Positions 1 to 7,564 of a stretch of 13,556 nt of DNA are shown here, piece by piece. The translations under genes and the position numbers were made by a program. Below the pieces are notes generated by a model. It was not told where the DNA came from. It saw nothing but the letters and a program-made list of their open reading frames with translations, and did not search any database. The DNA lies in the NCBI GenBank assembly GCA_948468325.1, contig CAOKHR010000033.1, positions 1-13,556 of the forward strand. The letters are read 5' to 3'. The stretch comes from an uncultured Lachnospiraceae bacterium. Its GTDB lineage: Bacteria; Bacillota; Clostridia; Lachnospirales; Lachnospiraceae. Each line of letters begins with the position of its first letter. The first letter of the stretch is position 1.

Positions 1-443
1 GAAACATCAAAATACAACAAATCTCCAAGTTCCCCTGTTTCTATCATTTTCTTAATATACCGGATAATCGGATGAAATACCATAATATGATCTACATGAA
101 GCATAACGCCGTACTGTTCACTCAGTCTGCCGAGTGTATCAGCCTGTTCTGTTGATGTTGCCAATGGTTTTTCCATAAATAAATGTTTTTTCTTCGCCAA
201 CAGCTCCATGGCAATCGGATAACTTGCATTCTGACGCAAAGCAATAGCAAAAGCATCTACCTCATCAATCAACTCATGATAATCCGTAACATATTTGACA
301 CTGTCGCCATAAATCTTGCGCGCCCGATTCAGATTATTCTCATCCAAATCACAAATTGCATACAAATTTGCTTTTTTTGTTCTGTTCAGATTCTTTGCGA
401 TATTTGGTCCCCAATAACCAAATCCGATTAAAGCTATATTCAT
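1..443 (-). CDS. Gfo/Idh/MocA-family NAD(P)-dependent oxidoreductase, N-terminal part (3' end outside window)
   Basis: The first 147 residues are visible. They begin MNIALIGFGYWGPNIAKN, a Rossmann nucleotide-binding start with the GFGYWGPN signature common in sugar-nucleotide members of this family. The conserved EKP motif follows in LFMEKPLATS, and LHVDHIMVFHP comes after it. The family oxidises or reduces sugar ring carbons with NAD(P)H. Members in glycan clusters (WbpB/WlbA type) often make the 3-keto intermediate for amino sugars, but the C-terminal substrate domain lies off the window, so the exact reaction is open. The ATG at 443 has a GGAGG ribosome binding site at 453-457, 9 bases upstream. 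It is the last gene seen in the cluster and is separated from the preceding GT4 by an 89-base gap that may hold a promoter. Family confidence is high; the substrate is unknown. Confidence 0.9.
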   Translation of the reverse strand, partial: MNIALIGFGYWGPNIAKNLNRTKKANLYAICDLDENNLNRARKIYGDSVKYVTDYHELIDEVDAFAIALRQNASYPIAMELLAKKKHLFMEKPLATSTEQADTLGRLSEQYGVMLHVDHIMVFHPIIRYIKKMIETGELGDLLYFDV

Positions 444-452
444 ATTATTTTT

Positions 453-512
453 CCTCCGTTAATTTGACAAAATCCAATTATATATACTAACCTAAGATCC
501 ATAATAAATCAA
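453..512 (-). promoter_or_regulatory. Possible promoter plus ribosome binding site upstream of the oxidoreductase
   Basis: This lies in the 444-532 gap, one of only three gaps over 60 bases inside the glycan cluster. Minus-strand TTGATT (507-512) and TAGTAT (484-489) are 17 bases apart, each matching 4 of 6 bases of the sigma-A boxes. A perfect TATAAT lies just downstream at 477-482 but has no well-placed -35 box. GGAGG at 453-457 is the ribosome binding site for the ATG at 443. In AT-rich DNA such matches are common, so the promoter is tentative, while the ribosome binding site is solid. Confidence 0.25.
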
Positions 513-532
513 GTAATATTATCATCTCAATT

Positions 533-1714
533 CTATTTTCTTATACAAATCTCTTCCACCAGATCCGACAGCCTCTTTATAATCACATCCCACTGATAAT
601 TTTCTGCTACATATGTCTGGCCGTTCTTTCCCATTTTTTTACATATGTCTGCATGACTCATCAAATAATCCATGCAGCCTTCAAATTCATAAAAATTCTG
701 ATAATAAAGACCTCCGTTGCTCCTTACGCAATGCCCTTTTACTACTTCACATTTTCCATTGACCAGCACCGGCTTTCCTATCTTCATTGCTTCTAAAACT
801 ACCATTGACAGGCTTTCAAACTGTGACGGCAGAACCAAAAATTCACATGCCGCCAATCCGTTAAACTTGTCCTCGTCCGACACAAAGCCAAGACTTATGA
901 TGTCCTTTGTATCCGGCACGCGGATAATTTCTTTTCCCATTAAAACCAGTTTTAAATCTCCGCCGTTTCTTTTCTTATATTCTTTAAAATAAGTAAAAAG
1001 ATCTTTGCATCCTTTATGCTCGTCTATTCTGCCTATATAGATAACAAATTTTTCCAGGCCATATTTTTGCCGAAATGCCTCCGCCGAAATATCAGTCGGA
1101 ACTTCCACTCCCACGCCGCCGTAACCGTCATTGTTCGGTATGGATTTTACCTGAAATTTTTTTTCCACAAATTCTTTTTCTTCCTTTGTCTGATAAAATA
1201 TACCCCGTGGCAGCTGAAACATCTGCCGGAAAATATTTAAATAAATCGGCGTTTCATCATGTGCCGTCGGAATTAAAATGGATTTGTCATATACCTCCTG
1301 TATGCCAAAATACGTAGTATAATAAAGATAGGTAAAAAAGACAAATACATCATAATCTTCTTTGTGTTCTTTGATATATTCTACCAGTTCAACGGAATAA
1401 GGCCCCTGCTTTTTCATCCAGAGTTCTTCCTCTTCTTTTGTGGATTTCCCCTGCAGCACCTTTTCTGAAAGCCGGTTAAACTCCTTATTATTCCGCGGTT
1501 CTTTTACCGAAAAGCGCCTTACCAAAACGCCGTTTACTGTCTCCCTGTTTTGTGTATACTCATCTTTCCAGGTAACATAGTCAACTGCCTTTGTCGTAAG
1601 TATTTCAACCTCATAGTTTTCATTCATGTGCTCCGCCAGCTGACGGCACTCTAACTCCGCTCCGCCGTTTACTTCCAGTCCATATCTTTGCACCACAAAA
1701 GCAATTTTTCTCAT
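533..1714 (-). CDS. GT4-family glycosyltransferase (paralogue 1 of 3)
   Basis: This 393-residue cytoplasmic enzyme should transfer a sugar from a nucleotide donor to the growing lipid-linked glycan with retention. It has a GT-B fold. The N-terminal acceptor domain starts MRKIAFVVQRYGLEVNGGAE. The donor domain begins near residue 222, with IYIGRIDEHKG (R229, K234 in the phosphate-binding position), and the GT4 EX7E motif is at E300/E308 in FESLSMVVLEAM. The length is normal for GT4. It is a clear paralogue of 7565-8761 (20 of the first 30 residues identical) and of 1728-2915 (17 of 30). All three share a C-terminal GG-x-YY-x-x-F-x-EFE-x-C-like segment. The ATG at 1714 is 13 bases after the preceding stop, with a G-rich GGCGGGG site. 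Donor and acceptor cannot be told from sequence. Confidence 0.93.
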   Translation of the reverse strand: MRKIAFVVQRYGLEVNGGAELECRQLAEHMNENYEVEILTTKAVDYVTWKDEYTQNRETVNGVLVRRFSVKEPRNNKEFNRLSEKVLQGKSTKEEEELWMKKQGPYSVELVEYIKEHKEDYDVFVFFTYLYYTTYFGIQEVYDKSILIPTAHDETPIYLNIFRQMFQLPRGIFYQTKEEKEFVEKKFQVKSIPNNDGYGGVGVEVPTDISAEAFRQKYGLEKFVIYIGRIDEHKGCKDLFTYFKEYKKRNGGDLKLVLMGKEIIRVPDTKDIISLGFVSDEDKFNGLAACEFLVLPSQFESLSMVVLEAMKIGKPVLVNGKCEVVKGHCVRSNGGLYYQNFYEFEGCMDYLMSHADICKKMGKNGQTYVAENYQWDVIIKRLSDLVEEICIRK

Positions 1715-1727
1715 CTCTTATCCCCGC

Positions 1728-2915
1728 CTATTCACCCGCACATTGTTTAAAAAATTCCGTATACCGTTTCACAATCGTCGGCCAGCTGAAATTATCCATC
1801 ACATATTTACGGCCGTTTTCTCCCATAACTCCGGCAGTCTCTTTGTGCTCCAATATATAATTTACACATGCTTCAAACTCATAGAAATCATAAAAATATA
1901 ATCCGCCGTTTGATTCCGAAACAAACCCTTTCGTCACTTCACATCCTCCGTAAACAATAACAGGCCTGCCGCAAAGCCAGCTTTCCATAATAATCAGAGA
2001 AAAGCTTTCAAACCTGGAAGGATTGCAGAGCATTTCAGCCGCACTGTATGCATCATATTTGTCCTGAATGGGAACAAATCCCAAATCCAGTACGTCATGC
2101 TTTAAATCTTTGGGTATTTGAATGCTTCCTCCGCCAATTAATATGAGTTTCAAATCTAATCTGTTTCTTTTTTTGTATTCGCCAAAATATTTAACCAGTG
2201 TATCAACATTTTTTCCGGCTTCTTTTCTGCCTGCATAAATAATAAAAGGATCGTCTATCTTATATTTTTTTCTAAAATTATCAGCATTTGAGCTTATATC
2301 TGTATACAACCCTTCTCCCAACACCTCATTTTTTACCTGTGATAAACTATATATTTTATTTGCCAGCACAGATTCTGCTTTTGAATGAAAAATCATTCCC
2401 TTTATACCGGAATATCTCTCTTTGAACCGCCTCATATAAGCATAGCTTTCATCATGCAGACATGGAATCATAACTGCCTGATCCGGACATTTTTCACAGC
2501 CGTAATACGTCGTTCCAAACATATACGGTATAAATACAAACAAACTATACGCATCCTTTTGTTCTTCCATATATTGGTACAGACGCGGACTGTTGACCAT
2601 TTCTTTTAAGTACAGATCTTCTTCTTCTATTGTCACCGGAAGGTTTTTCATGAACTTATAATTTATCTGATCAAACCTTTTTGTATCGCGTTTTCTTACC
2701 TGAAATCTTCTTACCAGAACGCCGTTTATTTCTTCCGTTCCTTCCGGATAAAAGTTAGTATTCCAATCACTGTTAAATTTCTCTACACAGGTCGTTAAAA
2801 CTTCCAAATCCACATGATTTTCCGCCAAATGTTCCGCCAGTCCCCGCAGTTCCATCTCTGCTCCGCCCGGAATATTTGCTCCATACCACGGCGTCACGAA
2901 TCCTATTTTTTTCAT
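1728..2915 (-). CDS. GT4-family glycosyltransferase (paralogue 2 of 3)
   Basis: This 395-residue GT-B enzyme begins MKKIGFVTPWYGANIPGGAE, the acceptor-domain glycine-rich loop. The donor domain has IIYAGRKEAGK (R230, K235) and the EX7E motif at E303/E311 in FESFSLIIMESW. It belongs to the same subfamily as 533-1714 and 7565-8761 but is the most diverged: QRYGLEVNGG is replaced by PWYGANIPGG, and the PTAHDE loop by PCLHDE. That suggests a different sugar or linkage (inference). Its ATG overlaps the stop of the upstream gene as ATGA (2912-2915), so the two are probably translationally coupled. An AAAGGA ribosome binding site lies inside the end of that gene. Confidence 0.92.
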   Translation of the reverse strand: MKKIGFVTPWYGANIPGGAEMELRGLAEHLAENHVDLEVLTTCVEKFNSDWNTNFYPEGTEEINGVLVRRFQVRKRDTKRFDQINYKFMKNLPVTIEEEDLYLKEMVNSPRLYQYMEEQKDAYSLFVFIPYMFGTTYYGCEKCPDQAVMIPCLHDESYAYMRRFKERYSGIKGMIFHSKAESVLANKIYSLSQVKNEVLGEGLYTDISSNADNFRKKYKIDDPFIIYAGRKEAGKNVDTLVKYFGEYKKRNRLDLKLILIGGGSIQIPKDLKHDVLDLGFVPIQDKYDAYSAAEMLCNPSRFESFSLIIMESWLCGRPVIVYGGCEVTKGFVSESNGGLYFYDFYEFEACVNYILEHKETAGVMGENGRKYVMDNFSWPTIVKRYTEFFKQCAGE

Positions 2916-3979
2916 CCTATAAATCCTTTCAAATTACTTATAATTTGTTCCCTGATTTTCTCATAAGAAAATTCTTCCAGCCTGACGTTCTGCTGCGCGA
3001 TGACTTTCTCTCTCAATTCTTTATTTTCCACAAGCATATGAATCATTTCTGCAGCCACACGGCAGTCTTTCTCATATAGTTTAAGACCCGCATACCCCAG
3101 CGTTTCCTTTACTCCCGTAAAGGCATATGCAACAATCGGCACCTGAAAACACATAGCTTCCAGTAATGGTATGCAAAAGCCCTCATGCTCGCTCATACAC
3201 AAAAAAACATCCGCCAGCCTATAGTAAGAGAGTATCTCGTCAAACTTAATATGCCCTGTAATATAAACGTCTGTGAGTTCCAGACGCTTAATATAACCGC
3301 ATAACCTCTCATAATAAGCTTCGCTGCCCTGATAAGATCCAACCAGAAAAAGCCTTGCCTTGGGCTGTATATATTTTTTATAGTAATAAAATGTCAAAAT
3401 CACATCTTCCTGTTTTTTATTTGGAGCAATTCTTCCTACAAATACAAAATTTACAAAATCATCCTCATATTTCTTTAAAACCGTCTTATCCGGTTCCCTT
3501 TTATAATCATCAAACGGTATCACAATAGGCACAACATCTATCTTGCATCGGTATCCGGCTTCCAATAACTCCTGCTTATTATACTCAGAATCTGCCCAGC
3601 AGTAATCGGCCACATCACGAAGTTTGTGAATCCCCGCCCTTCCTCTCTCACAAAGACGATATGCGTTCCGGCTGTACTGCCTGAAAAAATGGGCAGGCGT
3701 CACATTGTGATATACTACTAATTTTCTGCCGAAATACCCGCTTAATTTATCATTCAGGACAGTGCCTGTTGACAGATGATAAATCATAATATCTGTCGGA
3801 TTCAGCTCTGGCATTTTTTCAACTTTTTCTGCCAGGCCTTTCTTTATTCTTGAATCAATATTTTCTGCATATATTTTTGTCTTATAACCCATTTCTTTTA
3901 TAATCTGATCGATTGCGATAACATCATTTCCCACTCCGTCTCCATAAGAGAGAGTAGGCAGCAATTGTATGATTCTCAT
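2912..3979 (-). CDS. GT4-family glycosyltransferase
   Basis: This 355-residue GT-B glycosyltransferase starts MRIIQLLPTLSYGDGVGNDV, the acceptor domain with its glycine-rich loop. HNVTPAHFFRQY near residue 91 resembles the acceptor-site region of GT4 mannosyl- and glucosyltransferases. The donor domain has FVFVGRIAPNKKQED (R183, K188), and HEGFCIPLLEAM supplies EX7E at E266/E274. It is not a member of the three-copy subfamily around it. A TTG at 3991 is in frame but is rejected as the start: the intervening bases are themselves the GGGAGAG ribosome binding site for the ATG at 3979. It follows the 141-residue orphan by 13 bases and overlaps the next GT4 by ATGA. The sugar specificity is unknown. 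Confidence 0.92.
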   Translation of the reverse strand: MRIIQLLPTLSYGDGVGNDVIAIDQIIKEMGYKTKIYAENIDSRIKKGLAEKVEKMPELNPTDIMIYHLSTGTVLNDKLSGYFGRKLVVYHNVTPAHFFRQYSRNAYRLCERGRAGIHKLRDVADYCWADSEYNKQELLEAGYRCKIDVVPIVIPFDDYKREPDKTVLKKYEDDFVNFVFVGRIAPNKKQEDVILTFYYYKKYIQPKARLFLVGSYQGSEAYYERLCGYIKRLELTDVYITGHIKFDEILSYYRLADVFLCMSEHEGFCIPLLEAMCFQVPIVAYAFTGVKETLGYAGLKLYEKDCRVAAEMIHMLVENKELREKVIAQQNVRLEEFSYEKIREQIISNLKGFIG

Positions 3980-3982
3980 TTT

Positions 3983-3989
3983 CTCTCCC
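3983..3989 (-). promoter_or_regulatory. Ribosome binding site that fixes the start at 3979
   Basis: Minus-strand GGGAGAG sits just upstream of ATG 3979. An in-frame TTG at 3991 would place this site inside the coding sequence, so ATG 3979 is preferred. Confidence 0.7.
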
Positions 3990-3992
3990 AAA

Positions 3993-4418
3993 TTAACATT
4001 TCTCTTTCAATTCTTTTAACTCTTTTTCCAGCTGTTCTATTTTGATTTTATATTTTTCCATTTCGGAAATATACTCACTGACCTGATTCATGCACTTTAA
4101 GTTACTGACATTATAGGCATTCTGAAAATCTACAAGCGGAGCAACAATAAATCTTGTCATTTTTCGTATCACTTTTTTGATAAATACGGAAATTGGATTT
4201 CCTCCTGCAATCGGAACATGAAATGATGTTGTACAATTACCGTCCAAAAATTCCAGTTCATTTATAAATTCGTCACTGTTATATCCGGTTCCGATTTTGA
4301 GAACGGAATTTTTCATTTCAATTTCCTCAAAACTGACAGGCACTTTATCATAACCTCTGTCTTTAATGTTCTGTCTGATTTCTTTCATAATCTCTTCTAT
4401 ATTAATATTTTCACTCAT
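3993..4418 (-). CDS. Orphan 141-residue protein with basic/amphipathic segment and C-terminal coiled coil
   Basis: No catalytic motif is visible. The N-terminus (NINIEEIMKEIRQNIKDRGY) is a predicted charged helix. A middle stretch, ISVFIKKVIRKMTRFIVAPL (about residues 76-95), mixes bulky hydrophobic and basic residues as a membrane-surface amphipathic helix would. Residues about 112-140 form a charged heptad-like coiled coil ending KELKELKEKC. From memory, a similar N-terminal helix plus basic/aromatic segment occurs as a leader in some methyltransferases of surface-glycan clusters, whereas here it stands alone directly after an FkbM methyltransferase gene. The ATG at 4418 lies 1 base after the methyltransferase stop, so co-translation is likely and a partnership is plausible (inference). 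The stretch is AT-rich. A scaffold or membrane tether for the glycan enzymes is the best guess, not a demonstrated function. Confidence 0.8.
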   Translation of the reverse strand: MSENINIEEIMKEIRQNIKDRGYDKVPVSFEEIEMKNSVLKIGTGYNSDEFINELEFLDGNCTTSFHVPIAGGNPISVFIKKVIRKMTRFIVAPLVDFQNAYNVSNLKCMNQVSEYISEMEKYKIKIEQLEKELKELKEKC

Positions 4419-4419
4419 T

Positions 4420-5391
4420 TTAGTAACCCCATCTTTCTTCCAATGCTTTCCTGTCTATAAATATAGAATTTATTCCGGTAAACGCATACTCTTCATAGCC
4501 GGATGACAGCATCAGCTCTAATACATCCCTGCGCTTATCGTGCAGAGCTATTTGATTTGAATATTCTATCATCTCAACCACAATCAATAACGGCCTGTAT
4601 TTTGAAAAATCAAGAGAACTGAGAATTTCAAAATCTTTTCCTTCTATATCAACAGAGCAAATAACCGGCGCTTTTGAAAAATATTTCTCCATAATTGTAT
4701 TAATCGTAATCGTCTGAACACAAACCTTAGATTTTACCTGTATGTCCGGATTGATTTTTTGGATTTCTGCAACGGCATCCATATCCGGTGTTGATAAACC
4801 GTCATCTGTCATGATAACAAACTCTACCTGTTTCCCATCTTCTGTATCTACGCAATTATTTAAAATAATGTCTCCCGAGCGATATTTTTTCAAATCCGGA
4901 ATCAATTCCGGATTGGCTTCCACAAGAACTCCCCGTGCTCCCCGCGTATAAAAAAAGTTTGTATTACTTCCTTCTATGGGACGGTTTGCGCCTAAATCCA
5001 AATAATCACAATCCTCTAACGGAATCTGTAATTTTGAAACAATATATGCTAATATGGCATCTTCTCCGCTCTGAGAATTTGTTTTCTTATCCAAAAAATT
5101 AAATTTTTTAAGACGGCCGCCTTCTTCCCCTAAGCCACTGCCTTCCTGGCTGATCTGTACCAGCAAACGTTCCATCCCATTAAACCTCTCACGATAGGAC
5201 GCCAGCAATTTTTCAATCTTATCAAGACGTTCCTGATTCTGTTTGATTTTTATTTTCTCACCGGCATAATCATCAGCGATTAAATGCTCTATAGAATCCA
5301 GCCTCTTCTGGTTTTGCATTATCTTTATTTTTTCACCGTTGTATTCTTCTGACAATACGCTTTTTAGATTTTTTAACATAACCGACATCAT
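4420..5391 (-). CDS. FkbM-family SAM-dependent methyltransferase with N-terminal coiled-coil repeats
   Basis: This 323-residue protein has two parts. Residues about 6-82 are a helical coiled coil containing a tandem 25-residue repeat (15-38 and 40-63, both built on a GEKIKI-x-QNQ-x-RLD-x-IE core). Residues about 97-318 are an FkbM-type methyltransferase: SQSGEDAIL (106-114), the SAM-binding YLDLGANRP (130-138), VEANPE (157-162) and the characteristic CSVDIEGKDFEIL (245-257). FkbM enzymes O-methylate sugars or other hydroxyls, so this one probably methylates the glycan. It lies between the ABC exporter and a coiled-coil orphan. GGAGG precedes ATG 5391, with a second in-frame ATG directly after it, and the start within this pair is not certain. 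By analogy with E. coli WbdD it could cap chains for export, but it has no visible kinase domain and its coil is N-terminal. Confidence 0.88.
   Translation of the reverse strand: MMSVMLKNLKSVLSEEYNGEKIKIMQNQKRLDSIEHLIADDYAGEKIKIKQNQERLDKIEKLLASYRERFNGMERLLVQISQEGSGLGEEGGRLKKFNFLDKKTNSQSGEDAILAYIVSKLQIPLEDCDYLDLGANRPIEGSNTNFFYTRGARGVLVEANPELIPDLKKYRSGDIILNNCVDTEDGKQVEFVIMTDDGLSTPDMDAVAEIQKINPDIQVKSKVCVQTITINTIMEKYFSKAPVICSVDIEGKDFEILSSLDFSKYRPLLIVVEMIEYSNQIALHDKRRDVLELMLSSGYEEYAFTGINSIFIDRKALEERWGY
5203..5349 (-). repeat. Tandem 25-residue coiled-coil repeat in the methyltransferase
   Basis: Two consecutive units encode residues 15-38 (EEYNGEKIKI...) and 40-63 (DDYAGEKIKI...) of the FkbM protein. 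They share GEKIKI, QNQ, RLD and IE at identical spacing and have a 75-base period. The DNA copies have diverged at many third positions, so the duplication is not very recent. A third, decayed unit may follow (RERFNGMERLL). Confidence 0.8.
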
Positions 5392-5420
5392 TCCTACCTC
5401 CGATACCTGCTGCTTTTATT

Positions 5421-6719
5421 CTAAGTAACCTCTCCATAACTTCTCTTCGCTAACTGCTCTCCGTCTACAATCCAGTAATTGTCAAGTCTGCAAATCCCGA
5501 CATCCTTTTTATTTGCCGTTATTACAAACGGAGTTACATTTCTAATATCATCATACCTTATTCCGTCTTCTGAATGCATTGCCACATCCAGCATATATTT
5601 CCCGGGTAAAAGGCAGTTGTTTTTTATAATAATCTGTACCCTCCCCTTTTGTCGGGCCTGCACAAGCGTATCATGCTCAATCAATGTATTTGTTCCATAT
5701 ACATGTATTCCGTCGTCCCTGAATATTCCTATGCCAAAATTCACATCCAAACCCTGTTTATTGCAATGATATTCCATTTGAACAACAAAGGACTCTCCTG
5801 TCTTATATACCGTTTTCTCCACACCGTCTTCCGTCATCAGTTTGACATCCGTAAATTCTGCTTCTTTATTTCCGATACGAATTGATAAAGGGCTGCAGAA
5901 TGCAGGTAATTTCTCATCGTTATTTTTATTTAAAACTGACTGACTGCCGGATGCACTGCCGATTTCTTTTTTCTTTAAACGCTGCTCTTCCATTGTATTT
6001 AAATAATTCTCATGTACATATTTCGGAATACCCTCGTCGACAATTTTTCCCTCGTTAATCCATATGCTTTTATCACAAATCTGCTCAATCTGGGAAAATG
6101 CATGCGATACAATTACAATTGTGGTACCTTTTCTTTTAATCTCCTTTAACCGTTCAAAACACTTTGTCTGAAAGTTAACATCTCCAACTGCCAGTATTTC
6201 ATCAATCAGCAATATATCTGCATTTACATTAATCGCTACCGAAAACGCCAGCCGCATATACATGCCCGAAGAATATGTCCGTACCGGATTGTCTATAAAT
6301 TGTTCCAGTTCGGAAAAAGCAATAATATCTCCCAGCCTCTTATCAATCTCGTGCTTTGTCAGCCCAAATATAGATGCATTGATATAAATGTTCTCCCTGC
6401 CGCTCATATCCGGATGAAAACCCGCGCCAAGTTCAATCAGGCTGGATACCCTGCCGCGCATTTCAATCGTGCCGCTGTCTGGATACATTATTTTTGTCAG
6501 CAGCTTTAATGTCGTGCTTTTTCCACATCCGTTATGTCCGATTAATCCAATGGCCTCACCTTTCTTCACTTCAAAACTAATCCCGTTTAACACACTTCTC
6601 TCTTCATAGGCTCTGCGTTTACGAAACAATATTTTTTCTTTCATTGTGTGGCCTTTATCCAGATAAATCCTGAAAAATTTTGTTATATTATGGACTTCAA
6701 TCGCGTTTTCTTCTTTCAT
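5421..6719 (-). CDS. wzt: Polysaccharide ABC exporter, ATP-binding subunit with C-terminal glycan-recognition domain (Wzt/TagH-like)
   Basis: This 432-residue ATPase powers export of a lipid-linked polysaccharide. The nucleotide-binding domain has Walker A GHNGCGKST (61-69), signature YSSGM (149-153), Walker B ILLIDE (169-174) and the H-loop SHA (H206). After a polar linker (about 245-272), residues about 275-405 form a second domain with IGIFRDDGIHVYGTNT. This motif is typical of the Wzt C-terminal beta-sandwich, which in characterised O-antigen systems binds the modified non-reducing chain end. An in-frame start at 6767 would add 16 residues, but that segment overlaps the permease end. ATG 6719 has GGAGG at 6727-6731 and overlaps the permease stop as TAATG, so it is chosen. 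The permease is the immediate upstream partner and the methyltransferase follows. Family assignment is firm; the substrate is not known. Confidence 0.94.
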   Translation of the reverse strand: MKEENAIEVHNITKFFRIYLDKGHTMKEKILFRKRRAYEERSVLNGISFEVKKGEAIGLIGHNGCGKSTTLKLLTKIMYPDSGTIEMRGRVSSLIELGAGFHPDMSGRENIYINASIFGLTKHEIDKRLGDIIAFSELEQFIDNPVRTYSSGMYMRLAFSVAINVNADILLIDEILAVGDVNFQTKCFERLKEIKRKGTTIVIVSHAFSQIEQICDKSIWINEGKIVDEGIPKYVHENYLNTMEEQRLKKKEIGSASGSQSVLNKNNDEKLPAFCSPLSIRIGNKEAEFTDVKLMTEDGVEKTVYKTGESFVVQMEYHCNKQGLDVNFGIGIFRDDGIHVYGTNTLIEHDTLVQARQKGRVQIIIKNNCLLPGKYMLDVAMHSEDGIRYDDIRNVTPFVITANKKDVGICRLDNYWIVDGEQLAKRSYGEVT

Positions 6720-7498
6720 TATAATTCCTCCACAAAATGTTTCTGCAGCCGGTGAAATGTAACCCATCCGATTATCAAAACGATGATGCCAATGATAACC
6801 GCGCTTAGTAATGTATTTAATTCAGGAATATTTCCATAATACAGAATATCACGATAAGCTTCTATTACAGGAGTCATTGGATTTAAATGGAAGATAAACC
6901 TCACCTTCTGTGGAGCCATATCAATCGCATACATTACCGGAGTTAAAAACTGCCATGCCATAGCTACAATTCCAAGAATATATTCCATATCTCTAAAATA
7001 TACTGTTATGGCAGATGTCAGCATCGCCATTCCCAAAGCAAGGATAAATTCGACAATCATAATAACCGGAAGATATAATATTGCTGTCAGATTTATGGTA
7101 TGTCCCGAAAAAATCAGCACGCCGAATATCACGATAAAACTAAGCAGCATGTTTACAAACTGACTGGTAACATACGATATTGGCAGCACTTCTCTTGGAA
7201 AATAGATTTTCTTTACCATATCCTGCTGTGCCCATATACAACTGGCTCCTCCGGATAAAGAAGTACTGAAAAAAATCCATGGCACAAGAGCAACAAAAAG
7301 AAAAAGATAATAATCTTTTATTCCTGCCCGCATAATTACAGAAAAAACCATTGTATAAACCGCAAGCTGAAGCAATGGATTTAAAAATGTCCATAAAAAT
7401 CCAAGCGCCGACCCTTTATATCTGCCCTTCAAATCTCTTTTTACTAATGAAAATATCATTTCCCGATATAAATATAATTCTTTTAACCTGTTAAACAT
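6719..7498 (-). CDS. wzm: Polysaccharide ABC exporter, membrane subunit (Wzm/TagG-like, ABC-2 type)
   Basis: This 259-residue integral membrane permease has about six hydrophobic segments (roughly 34-57, 63-80, 108-131, 140-165, 175-192 and 228-248). Family hallmarks are the N-terminal amphipathic stretch RDLKGRYKGSALGFLW (21-36), AQQDMVKKIYFPREVLP between the second and third segments, TVYFRDMEYI (165-174) and NPMTPVIEAYRDILY (206-220). It forms the channel through which the undecaprenyl-diphosphate-linked glycan crosses the membrane, driven by the ATPase that follows with a TAATG overlap. The length is standard. ATG 7498 follows a 66-base gap with a G-rich GGGGCGG site. In Firmicutes the same family exports teichoic acids (TagG), but the surrounding GT4 array and the Wzt C-terminal domain favour a capsule-like or O-antigen-like polysaccharide. 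Confidence 0.94.
   Translation of the reverse strand: MFNRLKELYLYREMIFSLVKRDLKGRYKGSALGFLWTFLNPLLQLAVYTMVFSVIMRAGIKDYYLFLFVALVPWIFFSTSLSGGASCIWAQQDMVKKIYFPREVLPISYVTSQFVNMLLSFIVIFGVLIFSGHTINLTAILYLPVIMIVEFILALGMAMLTSAITVYFRDMEYILGIVAMAWQFLTPVMYAIDMAPQKVRFIFHLNPMTPVIEAYRDILYYGNIPELNTLLSAVIIGIIVLIIGWVTFHRLQKHFVEEL
6727..6731 (-). promoter_or_regulatory. Ribosome binding site that fixes the Wzt start at 6719
   Basis: A perfect GGAGG on the minus strand lies 7 bases before ATG 6719 and inside the last codons of the permease. It supports this start over the longer in-frame option at 6767. Confidence 0.8.
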
Positions 7499-7516
7499 TT
7501 TATCAACCGCCCCAGT

Positions 7517-7534
7517 TTTCTAAGTATACTGCAT
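7517..7534. repeat. Shared intergenic 18-base element, copy 1 (possible internal promoter)
   Basis: The plus strand reads tttctaagtatactgcat. It matches 17 of 18 bases of 10078-10095. On the minus strand it supplies TATACT (7523-7528), a 5 of 6 match to the -10 box, 24 bases before the permease start, in the 7499-7564 gap. No good -35 box is found at 16-18 bases, so promoter activity is less likely here than at copy 2. The core aagtatact is also nearly palindromic and might be a protein-binding site. Confidence 0.4.
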
Positions 7535-7564
7535 TAAAATCCCGTACTGCATATCTTTTTACTG

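Noticed and set aside
183..431. Plus-strand frame of 82 codons
   Set aside because: It is antisense to the oxidoreductase, whose Rossmann and EKP motifs prove the minus-strand reading.
444..532. Possible terminator in the gap before the oxidoreductase
   Set aside because: No GC-rich hairpin followed by a T-run is visible; the gap is simply AT-rich.
6720..6767. Upstream in-frame start giving a 448-residue ATPase
   Set aside because: The extra 16 residues derive from the permease end, and ATG 6719 has a perfect GGAGG and TAATG coupling.
7140..7394. Minus-strand frame of 84 codons within the permease
   Set aside because: It lies in another frame of the Wzm gene, which has full family motifs, and has no ribosome binding site of its own worth noting.
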